A stretch of 64,000 bases of DNA, from assembly GCA_934317215.1 (NCBI GenBank), contig CAKREH010000005.1, positions 1 to 64,000 on the forward strand. The letters are read 5' to 3'. This document shows, one piece after another, positions 15,451 through 23,983 of the stretch. Each line of letters opens with the position of its first letter. Position 1 is the first letter of the stretch. Source of the DNA: an uncultured Roseburia sp. (lineage in GTDB: Bacteria > Bacillota > Clostridia > Lachnospirales > Lachnospiraceae). The position numbers and the translations under genes are program-made. The notes under the pieces were generated by a model. The model was not told where the DNA came from. It saw only the letters and a list, made by a program, of their open reading frames with translations, and made no database searches.

Positions 15451-16314
15451 TTAAGTTGTCCTCTTTAACGTTCCAATATAATCTCCATTATGATAAACAA
15501 ATGGTCCGGGTTCTCCCTCTTCTCCAAAATATTCCGGTCTTAAGGACAAGATATCGAGCAGTTCATCAATTGTCTGCACCCTGGTTGCCTGATATGGCTG
15601 TTCAAATGCAATCTTTTCTACAAACAAATAATAATCACTATACTTTATCAGGATACCTGTATGACCTACAAAAACAACATCCGAATATGGATCATATATT
15701 ACGATACTAAGAAGTGATATTCTGTCATTGTCTATTTGAAACCCATATTCTTTCCAGCTGTCGCAAAATGCGGATTCCGGATGTCTGTCATCTGTAACAC
15801 TCTTTTCACCATAAAGTGTGGTAAACATGTCTTTGTTCTCTTTTAGGATTTCATATCTGTCCACATTATCTATCGCTTCTGTGTCAAACATCAGATAGGT
15901 TCCCTCATAATGATCTTCCGTTAATTCCGAGCGGATCACCCCATCTAACAGAAGAAAAGCTGTCATTCTACAGTCCGCATCTGAATAATCATGATTCTGT
16001 TCCCAGCCATCCATACATTTACCGATATCCGCTTTCATTTTCCCAGGATCTGACCATGTATCTTCCAGCTTCGCATTTTTTCCTGCGGAATCTGCAAAAT
16101 CAGCCGCCCATTCCCGAAATATATCTACATGAGCAGCTCCCGCAGATTCAAGTTCTTTACAGATCTCAGTAATCGTATTGTTCCCTCCCATATATGTTGC
16201 ACCAGGTATCTTTTGTTTCTGCACTGTTTCTGTGCAGGCCGCCAGCATCATAAATGCAGACACAATCATAGCAATAACAGACAGCTTCATGGCTGTTTTG
16301 GTTTGTTTTTTCAA
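15451..16314 (-). CDS. DUF4300-like lipoprotein
   Basis: 287 aa with a lipoprotein signal peptide ending in MLAAC. The mature part has an AGAAHVDIFREWAADF segment, DCRMTAFLLLDG, EGTYLMFDTEAID and a C-terminal GHTGILIKYSDYYLFVEKIA. I recall this arrangement from DUF4300 family lipoproteins of Firmicutes, whose function is unknown. It is convergent with the redox cassette and stands alone with its own leader. Alternative: an unnamed family of secreted proteins. Confidence 0.6.
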   Translation of the reverse strand: MKKQTKTAMKLSVIAMIVSAFMMLAACTETVQKQKIPGATYMGGNNTITEICKELESAGAAHVDIFREWAADFADSAGKNAKLEDTWSDPGKMKADIGKCMDGWEQNHDYSDADCRMTAFLLLDGVIRSELTEDHYEGTYLMFDTEAIDNVDRYEILKENKDMFTTLYGEKSVTDDRHPESAFCDSWKEYGFQIDNDRISLLSIVIYDPYSDVVFVGHTGILIKYSDYYLFVEKIAFEQPYQATRVQTIDELLDILSLRPEYFGEEGEPGPFVYHNGDYIGTLKRTT

Positions 16315-16365
16315 CAGATATTACCTCTTCTCCCCTAAATGATCATGACGCAAAAATCGTTCCTG

Positions 16366-16842
16366 TCAATTCTTTTCATCCTCGATCGTGAGTGTTCCAG
16401 GTCTTACATTCAAATAGATACTGCCCTTGTCCACTTTATACATATCAAGCAGCATTACCCAGAGACGGTGTATTGCGTCAAGTAATACATTCGATACCTC
16501 TATGCTATATGGCAGCAGTGCATGAATATCAAAAAAACGCATGCCAAGTGGTGGTAAAAATACCATATTGCTTGATTTTACTTTCTGCTCTCCTGTGCTT
16601 CTGTTTGCAGTTTTTAACATTTCATAAGTGATCAGACAAAAATCTTTTCCTTTATATTTACAATAGTAAGAAACATAGCACTCATCAATCGTCCAGTCTA
16701 ATCCGTCCTCATGCTCAACGGGTTTTTCTTCTGCCGGATTTGCCTCGGTAGTCATAACCTCTACACTCCAGCGGATTCTTCCTTCTTTTGTCTCTCCCAT
16801 CATCTCCTGGATCTCACGAAAAATTTCTTCCTGTTTTTTCAC
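16366..16842 (-). CDS. Conserved hypothetical protein
   Basis: 158 aa if the GTG at 16842 is used (GGAG lies seven bases upstream, in the context AATGGAGATTAAT also seen before other genes here); an ATG at 16854 without ribosome binding site is the alternative. The protein is acidic at the N-terminus (KKQEEIFREIQEMMGETKEG), has WTIDECYVSYYCKYKGKDFCL in the middle and an amphipathic C-terminal part. No signal peptide or membrane segment. I do not recognise the family. Confidence 0.6.
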   Translation of the reverse strand: MKKQEEIFREIQEMMGETKEGRIRWSVEVMTTEANPAEEKPVEHEDGLDWTIDECYVSYYCKYKGKDFCLITYEMLKTANRSTGEQKVKSSNMVFLPPLGMRFFDIHALLPYSIEVSNVLLDAIHRLWVMLLDMYKVDKGSIYLNVRPGTLTIEDEKN

Positions 16843-16923
16843 ATTAATCTCCATTTCTAAGCAGCTAATGATATTATTTTTTTCATAAAAGCTATATATT
16901 TTGCCCGGAAACAAATAGCTGTA

Positions 16924-17796
16924 CTAATCCCTCACATAAATATCTGAAAGGTTCTCAAGGATCGCTCCTGCGACATCCGGTTTGTTCATCGTATAAATAT
17001 GCACATGATTGACACCGTTTGCGATCAGATCGATGATCTGGTCTGTCGCGTAGGCGATACCTGCCTGTTTCATGGCAGCCGGGTCACTACCAAAACGGTC
17101 AACGATTGCAAGGAAACGGCGCGGCACCAAACTTCCGGACAGGGCAATGCTCCGTTTTACCTGGTTTGCGTTGGTGATCGGCATGATTCCTGCTACGACA
17201 GGAACATCGATTCCATGTTTTAGTGCTTTGTACATAAAGTTATAAAGAATATTATTGTCAAAGAACATCTGTGTTGTGAGGAACTCACATCCGGCATCCA
17301 CTTTTTCTTTCAGATGGATCAGATCTTCCTCTAATGTCTGTGACTCAGGATGTCCTTCCGGATAGCAGGCTCCGCCGATACAGAAATCTCCCTGTGATTT
17401 GATATCATAGATCAGCTCACTTGCATGTTTATACTGATTTGGCAGCGGGAAATCCGCGTTCTGCGGGATATCTCCGCGCAGTGCAAGTACATTTTCAATC
17501 TGCTTTTCTTTTAACTCCTGAATCACAGAGGCAACTTTCTCCTTAGTCGAAGATGCACAGGTGAGATGTGCCAGTGCCGGAATATGATTCACATTTCGCA
17601 CTTCATTTGCAAGTTCTACCGTATAATCAGAAGTTCCGCCGGTTGCACCATAAGTAACACTCATATATGCCGGTTTCAATGCTGCCATATCACCGACAAT
17701 CTTTTTGTAGTTGTCTAACTGTGCACCCTGTTTCGGCGGGAACAATTCACAGGAAATCGTTACATTCTCTGTATTTAATAATTCTGTAAGTCTCAT
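16924..17796 (-). CDS. metF: Methylenetetrahydrofolate reductase MetF
   Basis: 290 aa, TIM-barrel flavoenzyme reducing 5,10-methylene-THF to 5-methyl-THF. The active-site glutamate is in SCELFPPK; other signatures are SVTYGATGG, HLTCASSTKEKV, ALRGDIPQ and LTTQMFFDN. It feeds methionine synthesis and, in acetogens, the methyl branch of the Wood-Ljungdahl pathway. It sits 15 bp downstream of greA, suggesting cotranscription. Confidence 0.96.
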   Translation of the reverse strand: MRLTELLNTENVTISCELFPPKQGAQLDNYKKIVGDMAALKPAYMSVTYGATGGTSDYTVELANEVRNVNHIPALAHLTCASSTKEKVASVIQELKEKQIENVLALRGDIPQNADFPLPNQYKHASELIYDIKSQGDFCIGGACYPEGHPESQTLEEDLIHLKEKVDAGCEFLTTQMFFDNNILYNFMYKALKHGIDVPVVAGIMPITNANQVKRSIALSGSLVPRRFLAIVDRFGSDPAAMKQAGIAYATDQIIDLIANGVNHVHIYTMNKPDVAGAILENLSDIYVRD

Positions 17797-17811
17797 AAAT
17801 CCCTCTTTCTG

Positions 17812-18315
17812 CTAAAAGCTTCGTAATTTATCGGAACCGTCATCCACGGTATTCTCGATCTTTCGTATCACAACATAATAGGAATAATTCTCATTGACAG
17901 CCACTTCCACGCGGTCACCGACCTTATGTCCAAGCAATGCCTTTCCAAGCGGTGACTCATTGCTGATCAGATTCTTTAAAGAATTACCGCGGACGGTGGT
18001 CACAAGTTTATAAACTTCTTCCTCATCGTCCTCCTCAAAATAAACCGTCACCGTATTATTCATACCAACTTCATCCTCCGCAGAATCCGTTGAAATCACT
18101 TTTGCTGTTTTGATCATTCTCTCTAAATAGCGGATACGGCTCTCATTCTGGTTCTTATCTTTCTTTGCCGCATGGTACTCGAAATTCTCACTTAAGTCTC
18201 CCTGCGCTCTTGCCTCCTTCACTGCCTCTAAGGCCTCTTTGCGCACCACAAGTTTCCGGTACTCAATCTCCTCTTCCATCTTTTTTATATCCTGTTCGGT
18301 CAATTCGTCGTACAT
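17812..18315 (-). CDS. greA: Transcription elongation factor GreA
   Basis: 167 aa. An N-terminal coiled-coil hairpin with the tip motif GDLSENFEYHAAK carries the two acidic residues that reach the RNA polymerase active centre, then a C-terminal globular domain with ISNESPLGKALLGHKVGD. It rescues backtracked polymerase by stimulating transcript cleavage. An AGGAGG site lies upstream. Confidence 0.95.
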   Translation of the reverse strand: MYDELTEQDIKKMEEEIEYRKLVVRKEALEAVKEARAQGDLSENFEYHAAKKDKNQNESRIRYLERMIKTAKVISTDSAEDEVGMNNTVTVYFEEDDEEEVYKLVTTVRGNSLKNLISNESPLGKALLGHKVGDRVEVAVNENYSYYVVIRKIENTVDDGSDKLRSF

Positions 18316-18373
18316 GAATCTTCCTCCTTACTTGTCATTTCAGCGATTATTATAAATTCTTTCCAGTTTTCCG

Positions 18374-19060
18374 TCAAATAAATTTCTGTGTAAACATCTC
18401 TTTACTGATCCATTGAATTTCGCATTTTGTACATTTTTTCGCACATACTGACAATATATATCCACTTGCGGGATCATAGCTTTGCAGATACCATTCTCCC
18501 GTCTGCCCCGCTTTTAAAAATTTAACCTGATCCTGCAGTACACAAAACGATGCAAGATCCAATGCCATCCCTTTTCCAACCGCTTTGATATAACTTTCTT
18601 TTCTTGTCCATAACTCGGTAAAATAACAGTCCGCTTTTTTCATTTTTCCCTTTTGTAATGCCAGATATTCCTCCGGACAGAAAAAACGTTCTGCCACTTT
18701 CATCTGTCCTTTCCGGATCTGTTCCACATCAATTCCCACTTCTTCATCTGAAAAAACACCTGCCACATATCTTCCCGAATGTGACAGGTTAAAATGTATA
18801 CCGGTTTTTCCATTTAATACCGGTTTTCCTTTCTCTCCGAATCTAAGATACATCTGCTGCATTTTCCCTGGTAACAGACTGATTCCATATTCCCTCAGGG
18901 CATACTCTAACAATAATCCTGCTGCTAAAGATCTGCACCGGTCTTCTTTTTTTTTCAATTGCATTATTTTATTTTTCCGGTCTTCCGTGACAAAGGGCAG
19001 CATCTGTGCAAATATCTTTTCATCCCCAAATGGAACAATATCCGTCATATAAATCTTCAC
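18374..19060 (-). CDS. 4'-phosphopantetheinyl transferase (Sfp type)
   Basis: 228 aa. The Sfp/AcpT magnesium-binding motif GIDVEQIR is at about residue 113 and the second motif WTRKESYIKAVGKG at about 155; HFNLSHSGRYV marks the CoA-binding loop. It transfers phosphopantetheine from CoA to carrier proteins. An Sfp-type enzyme often serves secondary metabolism, but no NRPS or PKS genes are in the window. GTG start with GGGAG upstream; five bases after the HPt gene. Confidence 0.9.
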   Translation of the reverse strand: MKIYMTDIVPFGDEKIFAQMLPFVTEDRKNKIMQLKKKEDRCRSLAAGLLLEYALREYGISLLPGKMQQMYLRFGEKGKPVLNGKTGIHFNLSHSGRYVAGVFSDEEVGIDVEQIRKGQMKVAERFFCPEEYLALQKGKMKKADCYFTELWTRKESYIKAVGKGMALDLASFCVLQDQVKFLKAGQTGEWYLQSYDPASGYILSVCAKKCTKCEIQWISKEMFTQKFI

Positions 19061-19065
19061 GTGTC

Positions 19066-19422
19066 TTATTCTCCCTCGATCCGGATAATGCTTCTAAGAT
19101 GTTCTCTTTCCCTGGACAATTCCTCATATACCGGCATCAGTCCATCATTTATTCCGGCACGAAGCGGCTCTACGATTTTTTCGACCGTATCAAACATCGG
19201 TGTGATCCCCATATTCGCAAAGACACCTTTTAAAGTATGTGCACAGTCAAACGCCTTTTTTCTCTCATCTTCTGCAAGTGCCTCTTTTAATCCATCAAAA
19301 GACTCATCCTCTGCCACCATCGGAAGGCAGCTTTTATATAATTCCTCATCTCCTAAAAAACGCTCTAAAGCTCCATCTAAATCGCATCCCCATGCTCTTA
19401 ATTTTTCCAATACCTCACACAT
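19066..19422 (-). CDS. HPt phosphotransfer-domain protein
   Basis: 118 aa, all helical. The phospho-accepting histidine is in FDCAHTLKGVFANMG at about residue 79. The gene lies seven bases after the REC-GGDEF-EAL gene, whose last codons contain its ribosome binding site. It probably passes phosphate to or from the REC domain of that neighbour or a hybrid kinase elsewhere. Confidence 0.88.
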   Translation of the reverse strand: MCEVLEKLRAWGCDLDGALERFLGDEELYKSCLPMVAEDESFDGLKEALAEDERKKAFDCAHTLKGVFANMGITPMFDTVEKIVEPLRAGINDGLMPVYEELSREREHLRSIIRIEGE

Positions 19423-19429
19423 TTTTCTA

Positions 19430-21616
19430 CTATTCCTCCGATTGTCCTTTTTCCTGTTCCATCTCCCTGTCTTTCGTTTTTCCGGATAATAACAGCCTGT
19501 ATTTTTCTAATTCCCATTCCAGTTGTTTTGGTTCTGTCACATTTAAGAAAACACCATATATGATATGTTTATTTCCTACAATTCCTACATCATACAGCTT
19601 TAATGATATAAAAATTTCTTCTCCTGCTTCATTTTCCCTGGAAAATTCACATTGTGTTTCACGTCCTTTATCTGCTGTATAAAAAAAGGCATCCAGAATA
19701 CGTTTATGATATCGTTTTGGAATTCCCTGAAAAATATCTTTTTTCTGACTGATATCCTGATATCCAAACACCTCATAATACGCATTATTTACGCGTATTA
19801 TCTCAATCTGTTCTTTGCCGTACTCATAGACAGCCACACCCTGTTTCGCATTTAAAAAGAGTGACTCCAGCTGGGAGGTCGGCGTCCACAGACTATCTAT
19901 GTCAACTAAGCGTTCTGTCTCTTTCTTTCTCTCCACATGTGGTCTGTCAAACTGCAGTTTCTCGTATTCTTCCACAGGCATCGGCTTTGCAAAATAATAT
20001 CCCTGTACATATTCACAGCCAATACTCCGCAAAAATTCCACCTGTTCAATCCGTTCCACGCCTTCTGCAACGACCGGCATATTGAGCCATTTTGCCATAC
20101 GGATCACTGCCGCCATGATATTTTCTCCGCGCCCTTCCCTGTCATCACCGGCAAAAAACTTCATATCCATCTTTAAAACATCAACCACAATATCTTTTAA
20201 GACATTTAAAGAAGAATAACCACTTCCAAAATCATCCATCAGAATATAAAATCCCTCTTCGCGCAAACGCTGCATCATATCCTGCACTGCTTTGGGATTT
20301 GTATTGTATGCACTCTCTGTCAGTTCTACCTGAAACAGTCTGCGTGGAATCCGGTAACTGTCCACCAGATTGCAGATCACATTCACGATATCTTTGTTGT
20401 AAAGACTGACCCTCGAAAGATTGACGGATATCGGAAGCGGATTCTTTCCTTCATCCATCCACTTTCTAAGCTGGATGCAGGTCTGCTCCCACACATAATA
20501 ATCCAGCTTTGTGATAAATCCATTCCGTTCAAATACCGGTATAAACTCTCCCGGTGAAATCATTCCCCGTTCCGGATGTTTCCAGCGAACCAGCGCCTCC
20601 GCTCCTGCGATCTGATTATCGCTGAGCCCGTATTTTGGCTGATAGAATACAACAAATTCATGATTTTCCAGTGCACTTTTCATGCTGTTTACGATCCGCT
20701 GTTCCTTCTCGATCTCCTGGCTCATCTGCCGTGTATAAAATGCATAGTTACGGATATAATTGCCTTTGCAGTGCTTTGCCGCAAGGTTGGCACGATCGTA
20801 CATGTGATCCGGTGTTATTTTCTTTCCAGCGATCAGGTAAACACCAAATATCGGTACAATATCAAAATCAAGCGGGTATCTGCTTAAGATATCACGCATT
20901 TTATCAAAACTTTCGACCAGTTCTTTTGTATTTTCATAGGATACGCAGAAGCAGAATATATCCGCATCCATCCTGCCAAAGGTAACGTCACTGCGGTTTC
21001 TGACTGCACATATCAAAAGGTCTGCAATATATTTCAGCAGCTCGTCCCCTGCACTCATTCCAAAGAAAGAATTGATCAGCTGGAACTTTTCAATATCCAT
21101 CCGCACAAAAGCAAAATGCCGGTCCGGATATCGCTCTAACATAGCAGATGTCGCCTGAAACATATTGGTCTTATTATAGATGCCGGTAAGGATATCATAT
21201 TCTGCACGGTACTTTAACGCTTTGCTGATATTCTGACTGCTGCTGCCAATCACATTCTTCAGCCGAAACCGGACAACATCCGCATCATACGGTTTCCGGA
21301 TAAAATCCCATGCTCCCATGCCCAGACATTTAATCTCTGTCTCAATGTCAATCTCCATCGTAAGTACAATGACAGGTATTGCCTGATACATCTGTGCTTT
21401 ATGATACCGTTCCAGAAAATAATACCCGTCATACTCCGGCATAACGATATCTAAAAGTACCGCCGTTATCTCCGTGCTTCGTTCATAAAGAATCTCAAAT
21501 GCTTCCTTGCCATTTTCTGCCTCTATCACCTCGTACGTACCGCTCAAAATTCTTTTCATCATGACACGTTCGACCTGTTTATCATCTACGACTAATACCT
21601 TGCTCTTCTCAGACAT
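19430..21616 (-). CDS. REC-GGDEF(degenerate)-EAL-PAS signalling protein
   Basis: 728 aa. REC at residues 1-125 (LVVDDKQ, phosphosite LLDIVMPEYDG, IRKPYD). A GGDEF-fold domain follows, but its signature reads GRMDADIFCF, so cyclase activity is unlikely. An EAL domain shows AEALVRWKHPE, VNLSR, ELTESAYNTN, MDDFGSGYSSL and AEGVER and looks catalytically complete. A PAS/PAC domain closes the protein at about 590-700. Predicted c-di-GMP phosphodiesterase controlled by phosphorylation; the downstream HPt is a natural partner. The start at 21616 avoids the structured repeat upstream, which an upstream ATG at 21751 would read through. Confidence 0.9.
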   Translation of the reverse strand: MSEKSKVLVVDDKQVERVMMKRILSGTYEVIEAENGKEAFEILYERSTEITAVLLDIVMPEYDGYYFLERYHKAQMYQAIPVIVLTMEIDIETEIKCLGMGAWDFIRKPYDADVVRFRLKNVIGSSSQNISKALKYRAEYDILTGIYNKTNMFQATSAMLERYPDRHFAFVRMDIEKFQLINSFFGMSAGDELLKYIADLLICAVRNRSDVTFGRMDADIFCFCVSYENTKELVESFDKMRDILSRYPLDFDIVPIFGVYLIAGKKITPDHMYDRANLAAKHCKGNYIRNYAFYTRQMSQEIEKEQRIVNSMKSALENHEFVVFYQPKYGLSDNQIAGAEALVRWKHPERGMISPGEFIPVFERNGFITKLDYYVWEQTCIQLRKWMDEGKNPLPISVNLSRVSLYNKDIVNVICNLVDSYRIPRRLFQVELTESAYNTNPKAVQDMMQRLREEGFYILMDDFGSGYSSLNVLKDIVVDVLKMDMKFFAGDDREGRGENIMAAVIRMAKWLNMPVVAEGVERIEQVEFLRSIGCEYVQGYYFAKPMPVEEYEKLQFDRPHVERKKETERLVDIDSLWTPTSQLESLFLNAKQGVAVYEYGKEQIEIIRVNNAYYEVFGYQDISQKKDIFQGIPKRYHKRILDAFFYTADKGRETQCEFSRENEAGEEIFISLKLYDVGIVGNKHIIYGVFLNVTEPKQLEWELEKYRLLLSGKTKDREMEQEKGQSEE

Positions 21617-21651
21617 ATTCTCACCTATCCGCCCCAAAAAAATCCTAGAAC

Positions 21652-21775
21652 AAAGAGTCGCTTGCGACTCTTTCGCGCTCGAGCGGTGCTGTTTACAGCT
21701 AACTTCTACTCCGCAAGATGCGCATCCCGCCCGGAGGGCTTTTTCATTCATAGGACGTAATTTCCTATGAATGAA
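21652..21775 (-). repeat. Dispersed structured repeat, copy B (124 bp)
   Basis: The inverted partner of 3158-3281, 118 of 124 positions identical by eye. It lies between the GH3 gene (stop at 21836) and the signalling gene (start 21616). The end stem TTCATTCATAGGA/TCCTATGAATGAA carries the C-G pair replacing A-T of copy A. The GAGTCGC/GCGACTC hairpin is at 21652-21673. Confidence 0.85.
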
Positions 21776-21835
21776 AAAAACCCTGACTTTATCATAGCAA
21801 AGTCAGAGTTTCTTTTCAATAGCCATAATTTAACC

Positions 21836-23983
21836 TTATTCAAAAATCTGGTCGATTCTTCCACAAAGACGAATGTCTGTCGAAGAAGTTCCAACCTGAA
21901 TTTCATACGTTCCATTTACCGGAACCGGCATCTTTTTGTCTGTGTCATAACGGGAAAAATCTCTTTCCTCCAAAATAACACAGATCCTCTTTGTTTCCCC
22001 GGCATCAAGCCCGACTTTTTCAAACGCTTTCAGTTCATGAACCGGTCTGTCTTTTTTCTGTTCCGGTGCCACATAAATCTGAACGGTTTCTTTCCCTGCA
22101 TGTTCTCCTGTATTGGTTACCGAACAGGAAACTTTCACGGTCTGTCTGCCATTTTCCTGCTGCCGTATAATTTCAAGATCATTATAGGTAAATGCCGTAT
22201 AGGAAAGTCCATGACCAAACGGGAACAGGACATCTGTTTTTTTTGTGTCATAATAACGGTAACCGACCATCACACCTTCCCTGTACTCCACACGGTCTTT
22301 CTTTCCAAATGTTCCGATCGTATGTGCCGGGCACTGTGACGCATCACGGATAAATGTTTCTGCCAGCTTTCCGGATGGATTTACTTTTCCATACAAGATC
22401 TCTGCCAGGGCTGTTCCCCCTTCCATACCGGCATAGTAGCTCCAGAGGATTGCTTTTGCCTTTTCTGCCCACGGCATCTCAACCGGTGCACCTGCATACA
22501 TGCAGACCACCGTATCCGGCACGGCCTTTAGCAGAGCATCGATTACTTCATCCTGCCCGTATGGCAGTTTCATGTTCACGCGGTCAAGTCCCTCCACATC
22601 AAAATCGTGGTTCAGTCCGCCCACGAAAATAACAATGTCACTTGCTTTTGCCAGTGCAACTGCTTCCGCTAAGGCTTCCTGCTGTTTTTCATCCAGCGCT
22701 CTTCCACTTACAGTGCTTTCCTTTTCGGTATCCTCTGCAGTCTCCGTGCTCGCCGCCTGCCAGTTGATCTCAGATGCCTCTTTCTTATCCGGAATCACAT
22801 AGCCCGGTGCGTAGGAAACTTTCACATTTCCACCAAGTAACTTTTTGATTCCCATAAGCGGTGATATCTCATACAGTGCCTTGATTTCTGCACTTCCTCC
22901 CCCGTTCGAATGGATCGCAGCGGCATTTGCGCCGATCACGGCAACCTTACAGCCGGATTCTGCCTGAAGCGGCAATACCTGATCTTCATTTTTCAGTAAA
23001 ATCATGGACTCGCGCGCCACATCGAGCACTGCCCTGCGGTGTTCCTCCGTATTGTATGCGCCTGTCTTACGATGTTTTCTCTCCGGTCCGATCATTTTTA
23101 AACGCAGCATCATGCGGAGGATATTGCGCACTTTCTCATCCACCAGCGATTCTTCGATTTCTCCATCCTTCACTGCTTTTAACAGAGGCTCTGCCATGTA
23201 CTGTTCGTCGAACTGATACTTGACATCCATCTCAAGATCCAGCCCGGACTCTGCCGCCAGTTTCGTATCGTGCACAGCACCCCAGTCGGAGATTACCACG
23301 CCGTCAAATGCCCAGTCTTTCCGCAGTTTTTCATTGAGCAGGGATTTGCTCATACAGCAGTGTTCACCGTTTAACAGATTATAGGCTCCCATCAGCGCAA
23401 GGGTGTGTCCCTTTTCTACCGCCGCTTGAAATCCCGGAAAATAAATTTCTTCCAGTGCTGCCTCATCGATGATTGTATCCACCCAGAGTCTTTCGGTTTC
23501 CTGTGAGTTTGCCGCAAAATGCTTCACGCATGCTGCGACATCGTTTTCCTGGATTCCCTCGATCATCGGTACAACCAGTTCTTCGATGAGTTCCGGATCT
23601 TCGCTCATATATTCAAAATTCCTGCCACAGAGCGGACTCCGCTTGATGTTGATGCCCGGAGCTAAGATCACATCTTTGCCTCTGCCTCTTGCCTCCTCTC
23701 CCAGCACTTCTCCGGCTTTCTTTGCCAGATCACGATTCCAGGTGGATGCAATGGCGCTGTTGCACGGAAGATAAGTCACATAATCTTCCGTCGTCCCGAC
23801 ATTCCGCCATTCATTGTCCGCAAATTCTGCGCGCACTCCCATCGGTCCATCCGACATATAGAGCGGTGGGATGGAAAGCCGCTCCACTCCTTCAGTGCGG
23901 AATAAACCCGCACCGTGGATCATACCGATTTTTTCTTCTAAAGTCAGCTTTTTTAAAATTTCTTCAATGTATGTTTCCTGCAT
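21836..23983 (-). CDS. Glycoside hydrolase family 3 beta-glycosidase
   Basis: 715 aa without a signal peptide, so cytoplasmic. The (beta/alpha)8 domain starts MSDGPMGVR and carries the nucleophile in VISDWGAVHD; the alpha/beta sandwich domain contains SNGGGSAEIKALYEIS; a fibronectin-III-like C-terminal domain holds FPFGHGLSYTAFTY and KETVQIYVAP. Probably a beta-glucosidase or beta-xylosidase on imported oligosaccharides. It overlaps the GH31 stop by one base, so the pair may together degrade xyloglucan-type oligomers. Confidence 0.93.
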   Translation of the reverse strand: MQETYIEEILKKLTLEEKIGMIHGAGLFRTEGVERLSIPPLYMSDGPMGVRAEFADNEWRNVGTTEDYVTYLPCNSAIASTWNRDLAKKAGEVLGEEARGRGKDVILAPGINIKRSPLCGRNFEYMSEDPELIEELVVPMIEGIQENDVAACVKHFAANSQETERLWVDTIIDEAALEEIYFPGFQAAVEKGHTLALMGAYNLLNGEHCCMSKSLLNEKLRKDWAFDGVVISDWGAVHDTKLAAESGLDLEMDVKYQFDEQYMAEPLLKAVKDGEIEESLVDEKVRNILRMMLRLKMIGPERKHRKTGAYNTEEHRRAVLDVARESMILLKNEDQVLPLQAESGCKVAVIGANAAAIHSNGGGSAEIKALYEISPLMGIKKLLGGNVKVSYAPGYVIPDKKEASEINWQAASTETAEDTEKESTVSGRALDEKQQEALAEAVALAKASDIVIFVGGLNHDFDVEGLDRVNMKLPYGQDEVIDALLKAVPDTVVCMYAGAPVEMPWAEKAKAILWSYYAGMEGGTALAEILYGKVNPSGKLAETFIRDASQCPAHTIGTFGKKDRVEYREGVMVGYRYYDTKKTDVLFPFGHGLSYTAFTYNDLEIIRQQENGRQTVKVSCSVTNTGEHAGKETVQIYVAPEQKKDRPVHELKAFEKVGLDAGETKRICVILEERDFSRYDTDKKMPVPVNGTYEIQVGTSSTDIRLCGRIDQIFE

